Of a DNA stretch of 64,000 nucleotides, positions 51,042 to 62,293 are shown in pieces. Made by a program: the position numbers and the translations under genes. Under the pieces are notes generated by a model. It saw only the letters and a program-made list of their open reading frames with translations. It was not told where the DNA came from and ran no database searches. The stretch is from Lithodes maja. Its lineage: Eukaryota > Arthropoda > Malacostraca > Decapoda > Lithodidae. Numbering within the stretch: position 1 is the stretch's first letter; every line of letters begins with the position of its first letter. The DNA is taken from positions 1 to 64,000 of the forward strand of contig JBAKBP010003175.1 in NCBI GenBank assembly GCA_037953745.1, given 5' to 3'.

Positions 51042-51386
51042 GCAGTTCCGGGAGGTGGTCCCACGGCGTAGACGCCGCCACACCAGAGGATACAGTAATA
51101 AAAGTCACCAGCAGTCCCAGGCAATGTGGCCAAAATGGCAGGAGAGACCACCTTTCCACCTCCAGAGTTGAGGTAAGACTGGCTGTCACCCTCCAGTGGG
51201 CCTTATATAAGCTGCTGAACAGTGTTGCCATATCCCTAGCAGTGCTCAAATGGTGGTGGTGTCTGGTACAGCCTTGTACAGGCAGTTACAAGGAAAGTAC
51301 ATTACTGACGGCTATATCCGTTGCTGGGACTGGGGACTTACTTATCTACTGACGGCTATAGCCGTCGCTGGTATTGGACGGGTTAA

Positions 51387-53515
51387 AGATCTCCTAATAG
51401 CTTGACCCGTCGTTTCATTTACTGACTACAACAAGCCCTTCCGTCTTTATACAGATGTGTCACAAGTCGGTATTGGAGCAGTTCTCGGCCAAACCAGAGA
51501 CAGACGCAAACATATTATTGCATGCGCCAGCAGAACACTCAATCCAGCCGAAACTAACTATCCAGTCACCAAGAGAGAATGTTTAGGAACAATTTGGGCC
51601 CTTCAATATTTTAAAGCATATCTAGCCGGAATCAAAGTCACTATAATCACAGATCACCACGCCCTCCAATGGCTCCGAAAATCAGACACAAAAAACGCCT
51701 TAACAGTCAGATGGCGCGAGTTCCTTGAAGAGTCCAACTTTGAGATGGCCTACAGACCTGGAAAACTACACACAAATGCTGATGCTCTCTCCAGCCTTCC
51801 TCTAAACTCAACAGTCACTATCACAACCACAGAAAATGAACCTACCCCCATTCTAGTCATTCACCATCAAGATTCTACGGATCAAGATCAACAGCACCTC
51901 CTGCAACAATTTCAACGACAGCAAAAGCCTGATTGGATGCCCAGACACCTTTTCTCACAACTCTAAAGAAGGGGAGATAATCTATACACCCTGAACGGCA
52001 AAATTGTCATCAGCCCCAGTGCCGCACTACCAACCATGCAATCCCTACATTCACATAATGGCATTCATCTAGCTCAAAGAAAATTAGCCTCGACTTTTCA
52101 GCAAGTTTACTGGACACCTTCAATCTACATCACCGCCAAGAAAGTCACTGAAGCATGTCGAGCATCATAGCATGTGCCCTGGGTAAAGATCGAACATGCA
52201 CCCCAGGACCTTCAGGCAAACTAATATCATCAAAACCATGTCAATTACTGGCCGTTGACGTCATGGGACCCATGGAAGGTGTCAAAGGTTTTAAATACAT
52301 CATCACCTTTGTAGATACCTACTCCCAATATGTAATAGCCTGCCCAGCAAAAGACCACACTGCTTTTTCAGTAGCAGAAGCCATTATACAACACATATTT
52401 CCATATTTTGATCTATCTGAAGCCATTCACTCTGATAACGCCCCTGAGTTCACAGGACACGTCTGGACTCAAATTTCACAAATGTGTGGGTTCAAGATCA
52501 GTCATCCCTCTCCTTATTGGCCCCAAGGCAACTTTATCTGCGAAACGAGCCAGCGTAGGCTACTATTGCTAATCAGATAAGGACACGATTGCAACAGAGG
52601 AACACCACCGACTGGCCCAGTCAAGTCAAAGTAGTACAATGGGAAATCAATACTTGCCCTCGACAAGACGGAATTTCCCCGCATGAATGAGTCTTTGGGG
52701 TACCCCCCCTTCTCCTTCCCCTACGCCACCTGTCTGCCCCATACGAGCCTTGGTCCAACTTCGATCAATCCCTAGTTCACTTGAAGAACGGACTACGACA
52801 ACTACAGTACCTGCAAGATCTTCAGCCTGACGAAACACCCAAAGTCAGTCCCCACCACATCGGCAATCTAGTTATGGTAGCTCACCTTCCTGTACCCTTT
52901 ATACTCAGGCCTGCCAAATTGTTACCAGGTCACCGTCAATTACCACGGAGAATCACGCACTTACCATAATCGATATATATGCCGGTTCCAACCGATTGAT
53001 GAAAATGTAACCATGCTAGCTTACCCAGACAATAATACTGCATGCCCTGCAATTAATAATCAAAATTTATGTCCCACAGAGTCATTGCCCCCTCCCCAAA
53101 TTCCCCAATCACCCCTCTTCCCATTCTACCAAAGACACCCATTCCAACTATTGATAACTTACCCACCATTTCTCCTACTCCTCCTCCCTCTACATCACAC
53201 CATCTCAATCACCCTAATACTCTAATACCCCCCTTCGCACCATCTCAGCCCCACCCAGCCTTGCCACACAGACTTACCCTAATCTTCTTTGGGCCCCCAC
53301 TACCCCCCTCTCTTCCAACTCATCCGAAGTTGACATTCCCATGTCTTCCCTTTCACCAACTACTCAGCCAACTTCCCCTGCAATGTCACGTATCCCCAGT
53401 GTTCGAGTCACGTGATAAATGGCTTGAAATGAAGCATGAGTGTCGATTCATTCAAAACTTACATTTGCTTGCCAAAGCCGTCCAAGATCAACTGGTAAAC
53501 AATGTAAGGATTTAA
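51387..53515 (+). pseudogene. Gypsy-H RNase H, integrase and Pol C-terminus
   Basis: RNase H (about 51400-51830) keeps 'LYTDVSQVGIGAVLGQ', 'TKREC', 'ITDHHALQWL' and 'NADALSSLP'. A TAA at 51964-51966 follows. Integrase has the finger 'LHSHNGIHLAQRKLA' to 'EACRAS', then 'LLAVDVMGPMEG', 'IHSDNAPEF' and 'PYWPQGNFICE', so candidate DDE residues are visible, but stops and shifts occur at about 52168, 52578 and 52688. The later part (53069-53515) is a Pro/Ser-rich tail of about 148 codons, plausibly the Pol C-terminus. The RNase H joins the RT connection segment at 46566 in frame when the MITE is removed. Confidence 0.82.
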
Positions 53516-54167
53516 TATGACCTAGATGGACCATGACAAGATTATGGATGGTCACAATGGACCATATCAAACCATTTATCAAGCGAATCATACAGTTATC
53601 TGCACAAGTTCAGATCCTCTCTGAGATTATATTTATGACAGCCAAAATAGTATTATTGAATTAGGAGAGTTCCTTGCTATGCAGTACTTAATTGACCTTA
53701 TGCAACTTGTATATAAGATACTACACTCTAAATTCAATTATACTATTTTACTTCCATAAATAATGATCTCAGAGGTAGCGAACTGTACATATGATATTGG
53801 ACACGTGGCGGTATAATCCTGTGTAACGGGTAGACCTGTACATAGGCATATATATCTCAATAATTTGGTAATGTTACAATATATTTTTACATTTTACATT
53901 CATATATATAGTACACTAATATTCTAGGTTAGGTTAGCTTTTGGTTAGGTTAGGTTAAAGGTAGTGTTCAATGTTTCTTAGTAAATAGGCATTTGAAAAA
54001 CAGTTCTCCCCGCTACACAGGATCTTACCCACGTGGCTTCTGTGAGTGAGCCAATTACCTCAACCCAGAGCATCCACTTAGAAACAAGTATGTGACTGCC
54101 TCCATCAAGGTAAGCTAAATTGTGTTTCTGTAGGTTAGCAATTCAAGTTATCTTAATTTTGTCAGGC
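53516..54167. other. Unassigned; Gypsy-H 3' flank with TTAGG-like patch
   Basis: No gene and no LTR match found. At 53931-53968 'taggttaggttagcttttgg' and 'ttaggttaggttaaagg' resemble the arthropod telomere unit TTAGG in short interrupted runs. AT-rich otherwise. The 3' LTR expected for Gypsy-H is not recognisable here. Confidence 0.5.
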
Positions 54168-54211
54168 TTAAGGAGGATGGTTCACGTTTTGTTCGATGTT
54201 TTCATATATAC

Positions 54212-54650
54212 TAGTAGGGTCATTTGCTTGGAATCCGTGACCATTTTGTTCCTACCTTTTTCTCTCGATGGATTTGACAACCTGAACCATTTTAAAGGAA
54301 AATTAGCTCCTATGCCCCTCTGAAAAATGACGGCTAACTCTGCTAGAGCCCAATATTCAAAATGGCCGCCAAGGCCATCTTGAAAAACATGAAATGTAAT
54401 ATCTCTGGCATCAGATGAGCTATAAGGACGAATGAGGTGTACTTTTTCACTAATTCTGGCATTACAAATCCACTGGAATGGTTATTGTATTGTATTGTAT
54501 TGTATATTGTATTGTTATTGTATTGTATGATACTAATTGTACATACTAATCTGCCACTTCACTGTCACTACATGATTCACTGTATGAGCCACTATCAGAA
54601 TCACTGTCCTCACTTTCGCTGCTATCATCACTGTTGTTCTCTGCCTGCGG
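54212..54650. repeat. Academ-like left TIR with (ATTGT)n
   Basis: Inverse of 61446-61894 with a few indels. It contains an ATTGT pentanucleotide run (about 54483-54535). The inner 105 bp are the antisense of the C-terminal codons of the transposon protein. Confidence 0.92.
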
Positions 54651-54737
54651 TGTATATCTAATATTACTTTTTTACTGTTTCAGATGGATCGCATGCCCAT
54701 CTGATGAAAATCGCCGACTTGTGAAGTGACCGAAATA

Positions 54738-55973
54738 ATGGATAATAGAAGAGAGAGTGAAGAGTTACCAGACAAGACATTAAATGAATACGAGTTAATT
54801 TTACTCTGTGGTAAGCGATGTACCGCAGATGATTGTTTGGAAAACATTACACCTGAGAAGTGGGAATCCATCCGGGACAAGTCTTTACAATGGAAAGAAC
54901 TTGATAAGTTTCAACATAATTATACATGAAAATGTGGATTGGGAGAAGGGACCAAAGGGTCACCACATGCATAGCACTTGTTACGCATCATTATCCAGCA
55001 AGCGCAAGCTCTCTCAAGCCGAAAAACGCAAACACAAATCCGAGGAACGTCTTGAAAGAGATGAAGCATCAGATCAACAAGACCCTTCCCCAGAGGCTAG
55101 TGCACCTAAAAGGCTCCGCTCCAGTATGGGTGTCCTTCACGATAAGACTCTATGTGTGTGGTGCATGAAAGGGGCATACAAGAGCAGTGATCGTGACAAG
55201 CAGATTTTACTCCTATCAACAGTAGATGCCTGGACTAAATTCAAGTTACATACTGTCCGTCTGGAAGATGAGGTCATGATATTGAGACTTGACACTCTGA
55301 TTGCATCCATCCCAGATAGTCAAACAGCATTTGGGTTGGAAATCCACTACCATCGTGCGTGCTGGCGCAAATATGTAAGCGACCACAAGCCCCTTTCAGA
55401 TGAAAGCACTCAACATCTGCAGCATGTAAACCTCCGAGAGGCCCAAGCTCTCTTCTTTCATCATATTCGTCAAGTCATCTTCAAAGACCATGAAATTCGC
55501 ACACTGCAAGGCCTGCTGCAGGACTATAAGCGCATTATCTCAAATCACGGACATAACTCAGTAGTAAAATCCAGCTACTTAAAGGAAATTCTCGTCAATG
55601 AATTTGGGGAAGACATCGGATTTCATGAACGCATTCAAAAGAATGTGAGTGAACTGGTATATGATACAACAGCAGCAGGTACATACATCGAGGCGGCAAT
55701 ATCTTCATTGGGTGTCAGTAATGATCAGTTGGTGATGAATGTTGCTGCACGACTCAAAGAGCAAGTCATCAGGACAAATACTATTCCCTGGCTCCCATAT
55801 ATACACGAGTTGGAGAGAGAAGAAGACCTCAGTGAGCTCCTGCTGAAGCTGCTCACATGGCTGAAACACCCAAATAAGTCTGCAATTGATGACAGTCCAT
55901 CCGTCCGATCGATTGCATCTATCATCACAAGCTACATCACTGGAAAACGCACTTCATTTGAGATAAATCTCTC
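54738..55973 (+). pseudogene. Academ-like protein, N-terminal half
   Basis: ATG at 54738 (Met-Asp-Asn-Arg-Arg) lies 88 bp inside the left TIR. The first finger has LCGKRC (near 54810) and, after a one-base frameshift at about 54905, 'HHMHSTCYASLSSKRK'. A basic Lys/Arg stretch follows. The second finger has 'TLCVWCMKGAYKSSDRDKQ' and 'IHYHRACWRKYVSDHKPL'. Together these give a CxxC...HxxC twice, an eight-ligand pattern. Next is a long helical region ('LREAQALFFHHIRQVIF', 'EIRTLQGLLQDYKRII', 'VYDTTAAGTYIEAAISSLG') to 'SYITGKRTSFEINLS', where the CR1-like LINE cuts the frame. Coding resumes at 58630. Confidence 0.68.
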
Positions 55974-58629
55974 TACGAACAAATTGCAGATGTAAGTAAC
56001 TCACAAGATACCGTAATTTTTGGCGACTTTAATTTACCTGTGACCAAGTGGGGCGGTACTCTTACTTCACACTCTGGACATGACTTGTATACGAACTTGC
56101 AAGAGAGTTCGCTTTATCAATTTGTTCGAACACCGACCCGTGGTAATAACGTTCTTGACATTGTACTTGCAACAAAAGAAGAATTAATAGAGAATTTGAA
56201 TGTTGGTGATGAATTCAGTAACAGCGACCATCGTACGATAACTTTCACTTTAAACTTTACTAGTAACGAACCAAATAGTAGCATCGAAAAAGTCCCTAAT
56301 TTCAAGAAAGCAAACTTTCATAAACTTAGAGCTATGTTTAAAGAAACTGACTGGAGCTTTTTAATTAACAATAACGACATAAATACATCTTGGAAGTTAT
56401 TCGAAACCACTTACCTAAAAGCAGTGCAAGACTGCATACAATCGAAAATACGGCGTCCAGACCATAATAATAAGCCCAAATGGTGGAATAAAGATATTTC
56501 AAACTGCCTGCTTGCTAAAAAATTTGCTAATGATAGATTAAAATCCTCACAAAATGACGAAGAACGGGTGAAATTTGTAGAGCTACGACGCAAAGCCAAA
56601 AATGTAATTAAACAAAGTAAAAAGACCCTAGAGTTACATATTGCGAATCAAAGTAAAACAAACCCGAAAGAATTCTATAGTTATATCAGAAAGAAAAAAG
56701 TAGTTACTTCAACTGTTGGACCGTTAGTCGATGAAAATGGAGAATACACCAAAGACGAAGTACAAATGAGTAATGCCCTCAATACCTTCTTTGCATCAGT
56801 TTTTACAACAGAAGACCTCAGTGATATCCCTACACCATCGCCGATTCAGATTGATAATTCAGATGTTCTAAGCAATATCACCGTTACAGAGAGAGAAGTA
56901 TTGAATTGTTTAGATAAACTCAAGCTAAATAAAACGCCTGGACCTGATACAATCTCGCCTAGAGTTCTAAAGGAAGCTAAGGATGAGCTCTCCAAACCAC
57001 TGACATTACTATTCAATAAATCCTTGCAGTCTGGAACTATGCCTGATCAGTGGAAGATAGCCAACGTAACACCGATATTCAAAAACGCAGCAAATCCCTA
57101 CCCAGTAACTATCGTCCAATTAGCTTAACCTCAGTTGTATGTAAAATGCTAGAAACGGTCATAAGAGACAGACTCGTAAATCATTTAGAGGAAAATAACA
57201 TACTTAAAGATACTCAACACGGCTTTCGTAAAAAACGTTCCTGTTTAACAAACCTCTTAGACTTCTTCCACGATATCCTCAACCTCTACGATGAGAGTAA
57301 AGCTGTAGATATTATATACCTTGATTTTCAAAAGGCCTTTGACAAAGTTCCCCCACAAACGTTTACTGCTAAAACTAAAAGCGCATGGAATACAAGACGG
57401 TGTGTTGAAATGGATAGAAAATTGGCTCAGCAACAGAAAGCAAAGAGTAGTCATAAACGGTAAGGCATCTAAATGGACCAATGTAACTAGCGGGGTACCC
57501 CAGGGATCGGTACTAGGACCAGTTCTCTTTCTAATTTACATCAACGACATAGATGAGGGTCTCACCTGTACAATCTCAAAATTTGCTGACGATACAAAAA
57601 TTGCAAATAGCGTACTCTCAAAAGAACAAGTTGACAATATGCAACACAATCTAGATAAATTGTCACATTGGGCCCAAATTTGGCAAATGAGTTTCAATGC
57701 GGATAAATGTAAAGTACTACATATCGGATACCTAAATGAGAAAGCAAACTATTCGATGAATGGCACTCAGCTTAAGAATGTAAACAGAGAAACCGATCTG
57801 GGAGTAACAATATCGAGTAACCTAAAACCGAGTCAACAATGTTCAGAAGTTGTTAAGAAGGCAAACAAAATAATTGGCTTTATAGGCAGGTCATTTGAGC
57901 ATAAATCCAAAGACGTTATTCTAACCCTTTACAATTCCTTAGTCCGCCCTCTTCTGGAATACTGCGTTCAATGCTGGTGCCCTTATTACCAAAAAGACAT
58001 AAACAAGCTAGAACGAGTTCAACGTAGAGTTACCAAAATGATACCTAGCCTAAAGAACAAACCATACGAAGAGCGTCTTAGAGAATTAAATCTATTTCCT
58101 TTAACCCAGCGCAGATTAAGAGGTGACTTAATTCAAGTGTTCAAAATCATCAAAGGCATCGACAATATGAACTGTAGTAAGTACTTCACTATCGACCAAT
58201 CTAATTACACGCGGGGAAACGGTTGCAAAATTATTGGTAAATCTTTTAACTCACACGAATCTAAGAATTTCTTCTTCAATTGAGTTGTCAACTTGTGGAA
58301 TGGGCTTCACCGAGACGTTATTAGACTGCAGCACCGTTGATTCATTTAAACTCCGCCTAGACAAATATCTCGCATCAAACCCGCGACTGACTGCGTTTGT
58401 AAATGAATAACTTTATTTTATCCTCCCCTCAGTTACTAACCCATATGTCCCCTACTAACTTCCTAGTCCTGCCACGGACATTAGTTCCAGGGCAGTAGTT
58501 CCCTTTCCAATGTTCCCTTACCCACTCTAAACCACTGTTTGGACACTTGATCCTCAGTGTTTTGGAGGACAAGCAGCCTAGAAGGGTCACTAGACCTGTT
58601 GTTGCTTGATTTCCTTTGTACTCCTTTGT
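55974..58629 (+). mobile_element. CR1-like LINE, copy 2, nested in the Academ-like element
   Basis: 5'-truncated within the endonuclease. The 3' end is 'ctttgtactcctttgt', the same tail repeat as copy 1 at 4207. Removing it rejoins Academ-like codons (Glu-Ile-Asn-Leu-Ser, then Val-Leu-Leu-His-Gly-Leu-Thr-Lys) in frame, so the insertion was clean. Confidence 0.9.
55983..58400 (+). pseudogene. CR1-like LINE endonuclease/reverse transcriptase, broken
   Basis: The endonuclease end shows 'VIFGDFNLPVTKWGG', 'TPTRGNNVLDIVLAT' and 'NSDHRTITFTLNF'. RT follows with 'KLNKTPGPDTISPRVL', 'DQWKIANVTPIFKN', 'NYRPISLTSVVCKMLET', 'QHGFRKKRSCLTNLLDF', 'IIYLDFQKAFDKVP', 'SGVPQGSVLGPVLFLIYIND' and the polymerase box FADDTKIA (57579 on). 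Frameshifts at about 57100 and 57360 and a TGA at 58281 break it. The last two thirds align with copy 1 with only scattered changes. Confidence 0.88.
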
Positions 58630-61550
58630 CTTGCTACATGGACTGACCAAGAGTAGGGAGATACTCGACATAATGCACAAAGATGGACTGGGCATCAGTT
58701 ACAATGACGTACTTATGCTGCGAGATTTTTGGGTGGTCAATGACCTCAAGTGCTCATCTGATTGCCCCTTCGAACTAGCTGAGGGTAAGCCTGCTATCGC
58801 TATAGTCGACAACGATGACTTGAAGAGCGGCACACTGACCGGTGCTGGCCAGTCACACCGCACTAATGTCATGTTTGTGCAGCCAGAATCATTTGATACA
58901 GAACTTTCTTCCGAGAATCACGAGGATAGACCAGTCCCCGGTGCCAACTTTGCATCAAACCTCTCGACAACTCTCAAAGAGCTCGGAAGTGAAATGCAAA
59001 AAGTCAACCCATACAAGACAGCGAAGCGTGGGGAACGTAGGGATCTGGCATCTCAGATGTGTTGGTGGCAGCTGGTGTTATAGTTGATCAGGCCCTTCGT
59101 GGAAAAAATGTTAAGCGTGGAGTTCGCTGCTTGCGACTATTCTACGACACTCTGGTCCACCATGTCATAGACAAACGTTTGGAAGATTCCCCTCTATCTG
59201 TAGAAGTAAAGGCAACCCTTGCCAAGCTTCGACATCCGATTGATGCACAGGAACTTGCAGATGAACATGCAGAGCTAGAGAGAAATGCTGAGCTGAAGGA
59301 CCTCGTTGATGCTCTCTTCAAGGACTTTGAGGGTGCCCCACAAGCAGAATACTGGATGTCATTCATGGAAATGGTTGAGGTTCTAACTCAAAATATCCAT
59401 GCAATCAGAACAAGCAACTGGACTGAGTTCAAGTCCTCACTCAAGCTCATGTTTCCTTTGATGCAAATCTATGTTAATGACAAGTATGGTCGGCATCTCC
59501 CCGATTTCACCGCAGTGCTTGATACCCTTCCTGTCGATCAGGCTGCATTCATGGAGTGTGGTATGTTTGCACAGTCAATGACAGGAAAACCATATTCGTG
59601 TGTCGCCCTCGACATATGGATAGAGTCAACAATGAATAAGGGCTCTAAGCTGAAGTCTGGTTGGTTGGCCATTCTGAACAATGAAAAGCAGCTCCTTTCA
59701 AACACTCGGAATGTGAATAACATCAATCGGGTGAGAACAAAGGTCCATCGCCATGCTAATCGCAAGAAACAAGGAAAAGGGAAGCATGCTGATTGCTCGT
59801 CGAGTAAATTGAAGAAGGATGAACAAGCTGTAAGGATATAAGCGCATGTCTCACTGAATTCAAGTGTGGTCCATTTGACCATACAAACAAGACACTTCGA
59901 TCCCTACAGTCAGGAATCCCAGCCTCAGACGCTCTCGCTGCCGACTTGAAATCGGCAAAGGAGGATGGCACAACCAAACTGAAGCAGTTCTTGAATGAGA
60001 GAGTGTATTCCAAGACTAAGTCTCTCAACGACAGAGTTCCCCATAGCAAGCGTTTGAACTTTTCAACTCAGGAATTGAAGAAAGCAGATGGTGAGAACCT
60101 GAAGGGAAAGACTGAGGAAATGGAGCGTAATGCCTTGGCCTCTGTTCTCGGACTGGTTGAAACGAGTGGTGCCCTCAAATTTCAAGAAGTCCTGCAGCAT
60201 CGTGTTACAGCCGAGTGCCTTTCCATCTTCAACGTCAATGGAACCATCCGTAAGGCACAGAAAAGCAAGCTTCAACAAAAACTAACTATGACTGTCATTC
60301 CAGAGCCTGATGTATACATGTCTATTATTGATATGGGCCTCATCTGGCGCCTAACAACTCCTACCATTGAAGACAGAGAGAAGGGAGACGGTACCAAGTA
60401 TACCTGGGGAGATTATGCAGAGAAGTTGGTGCACTTCGTTCTAACGAGACACAAGCATGCTGAGCGCATCATTTGCGTCAATGATTCATATGATCAGAAT
60501 TACACGATCAAGGACAGTGAGAGAATACTGCGCAAAAAAAAAAAAAAATGCCAATCAGCAATGTCTTCATGAAGACAGAAGATACATTTCCTTCTAGTAA
60601 AGTTTTCCATGCACTCCTGGGTAAACTTGAGAACAAAATCCGCCTTCAGGCATTTCTTCAAACAGAATTCCAGAGAACAGCAGCAACAACTAGCACCGAG
60701 ATCATCTACTGTGTAGTTGGCAGCACTGCAAAGAATCTCACCACAGGCAAGCTTGTGCCAGAGCTCACATGCTCCCATGCAGAGGCAGATACGGCAATGC
60801 TCACCATATATAGTGTGCTCCGGTCAGACAGCTACACAGCAGCTGTCGTTCTTGACACAAAGGACACAGACAACTACGTGCAAGCGGTATATGTTGCTCA
60901 GAAGACAACAGGAATCCTGTGTGTGAAACGCAAATGTCAGCTTATCGATGCCCGATGTTTGTGCAGTGAGGCAATGGCTGCATCCATCATCCATTCATGT
61001 CCTCACTGGGTGTGACCACAACTCTGGCTTCTATGGAGCAAGCAAGAAGCTCATCGCAGATCATCTGGAGAAGTCTAAAGAGGCACACAACCTGCTAGCA
61101 GCATGTGGTACACAGCTCCTAGTCACAGAACAGGTCATCAGTGATTTGGAGCGGTTTGTCATTCGATATGTCTATGGTGATACCAAAAGCAAGACCCTGG
61201 GAGATGCGAGGGCAGCGAAGTGGAGAGCTCAGAAGAAAAAAAGCACTATCCGACTTGTGCCTGACTTGGACAGTCTCCATCCACACTTGGAGCATGCAAA
61301 CTATCTTGCATATTTGCAAAAGCATTACCAGCTCCAAAGTCACCCCTCACCGATCGGCCATGGATGGCATCTTGTAAATGGCCTATGTCTGCCTGTCCGT
61401 TCAACCCAGCCCCCACTTCCCCCATCCATACCACTACCTACAAATCCGCAGGCAGAGAACAACAGTGATGATAGCAGCGAAAGTGAGGACAGTGATTCTG
61501 ATAGTGGCTCATACAGTGAATCATGTAGTGACAGTGAAGTGGCAGATTAG
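58630..61550 (+). pseudogene. Academ-like protein, C-terminal half with XPG/FEN-like nuclease
   Basis: Coding resumes with 'LLHGLTKSREILDIMHKDG' and 'PAIAIVDNDDLKSGTLTGAG', a candidate catalytic Asp region. A frameshift near 59060 is followed by 'YWMSFMEMVEVLTQNIHAIR' and 'GRHLPDFTAVLDTLP'; another lies near 59840. The C-terminal part fits an XPG/FEN-like PIN nuclease: 'SIIDMGLIWRL' (60330), 'IICVNDSYDQNYTIKD' (60470), HAEADT (60776-60793), 'DTKDTDNYVQA' (60854) and LTGCDHNSGF (about 61003). Frameshifts occur at the A run 60535-60548 and near 60950. The protein ends in a Ser/Asp/Glu-rich tail inside the TIR, with TAG at 61548-61550. Broken by at least four shifts. Confidence 0.68.
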
Positions 61551-61894
61551 TATGTACAATTAGTATAATACAATACAATAACAATACAATATACAATACA
61601 ATACAATACAATACAATACAATAACCATTCCAGTGGATTTGTAATGCCAGAATTAGTGAAAAAGGAAACCTCATTCGTCCTTGTAGCTCATCTGATGCCA
61701 GAGATATTACATTTCATGTTTTTCAAGATGGCGTTGGCGGCCATTTTGAATATTGGGCTCTAGCAGAGTTAGCCGTCATTTTTCAGAGGGGCATAGGAGC
61801 TAATTTTCCTTTAAAATGGTTCAGGTTGTCAAATCCATCGAGAGAAAAAGGTAGGAACAAAATGGTCACGGATTCCAAGCAAATGACCCTACTA
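61446..61894. repeat. Academ-like right TIR, overlapping coding end
   Basis: Inverse of 54212-54650. The first 105 bp encode the last 34 residues and stop of the transposon protein. An ACAAT pentanucleotide run (about 61567-61621) mirrors the left arm. Confidence 0.92.
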
Positions 61895-62293
61895 TACAGT
61901 ATGTATTATGTTTCTAGTTTCCTCCCTAGACCTCCATCAAACTTTAAAATACAACACCAGTATCCCCCTTTAAGATATATTTCTACATGTTTCGGTAGAG
62001 AAATGTCTCTGCCAAAGGCCAGTTCTTCCTAAATTAAAGGCTTTCTATCGCTCGCCAGGAAACAAATGACACCTAAATGACACGAAAAATCTTAATATTG
62101 AAAAAGACAAAGGGCAAAAGGTCTTTAAAATTGCCAAACTAATGGGCTGAACGTCTAAAAAAACTGAGAACTAAAGGGGCTAACCATGAAGAAGGGGACC
62201 AGAAAAACCACCCATCTCCCCTTAAGTCGGCCATAAGGTTGGGTTAATTGACAGCCCAACTAGGAGAATTTTGTGGACCTCTCCTATTTTTTA

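Larger units (their letters stand above)
46593..51083 (-). mobile_element. LINE-A: near full-length APE LINE with 2A-like motif
   Basis: A minus-strand LINE flanked by a 14-bp target duplication ccagaggatacagt (46579-46592 and 51084-51097). It has an (aac)n 3' tail. The 5' end is intact by the duplication criterion. Order: leader with 2A-like motif, PHD-like finger, APE endonuclease, RT, C-terminal Cys/His motif. LINE-B interrupts the endonuclease. Several stops and frameshifts inactivate it. Confidence 0.9.
46567..51382. mobile_element. piggyBac-like MITE (311 bp) split by LINE-A
   Basis: TTAA at 46563-46566 and 51383-51386 flank inverted ends CCCGTTGAGTACCAG (left) and CCCGTCCAATACCAG (right, read inward). 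The element itself is 46567-46592 plus 51098-51382. Near the right end there are two 'ctgacggctata[t/g]ccgt' repeats, each a near-palindrome. CCC termini and TTAA target duplication are the hallmarks of piggyBac-type elements. There is no coding capacity. Confidence 0.82.
24142..53515 (+). mobile_element. Gypsy-H: old Ty3/Gypsy element, host of nested insertions
   Basis: Pieces in order are gag (24223-24903 and 38793-38882), protease (about 39030-39385), RT (39861-41160 and 46400-46566), and RNase H and integrase (51387-53515). The pieces rejoin codon by codon or at target duplications across four insertions: LTR-2, a TTAA MITE, Gypsy-3 and a piggyBac-like MITE. Domain order is the standard Ty3/Gypsy one (PR-RT-RH-IN), unlike LTR-1 and LTR-2. 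Several stops and frameshifts make it a fossil. No 3' LTR is identified. Confidence 0.82.
54212..61894 (+). mobile_element. Academ-like DNA transposon with 440-bp TIRs
   Basis: Terminal inverted repeats 54212-54650 and 61446-61894 start TAGTAGGGTCATTTGCTTGG, with a 3-bp target duplication TAC (54209-54211 and 61895-61897). Without the nested LINE it is about 5.0 kb. It encodes a large protein in pieces with two Cys/His fingers near the N-terminus and an XPG/FEN-like acidic nuclease signature near the C-terminus. To my knowledge, long TIRs, a 3-bp duplication, a Cys-rich finger and an XPG nuclease are the Academ (AcademX-type) combination. The superfamily call rests on this and not on a search. 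Confidence 0.62.
54172..62221. mobile_element. MITE-A copy 2, split by the Academ-like element
   Basis: TTAA at 54168-54171 and 62222-62225. The left end GGAGGATGGTT (54172 on) and right part (61895-62221) match MITE-A copy 1: 'tttcctccctagacctccat', 'tctatcgctcgccaggaaa', 'gacacctaaatgacacgaaa'. Without the insertion it is about 367 bp, with a shorter left arm than copy 1. The transposon at 54212-61894 sits inside it. Confidence 0.78.

Noticed and set aside
51084..51352. Frame 50933-51352 and start Met at 51249 of the 2A frame
   Set aside because: These cross the LINE-A/MITE junction defined by the 14-bp target duplication, so the fused parts are accidental.
54120..54661. Small frames 54120-54323 and 54437-54661
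   Set aside because: They lie in MITE-A and the Academ-like TIR; the same sequence in the other TIR is antisense to real coding.
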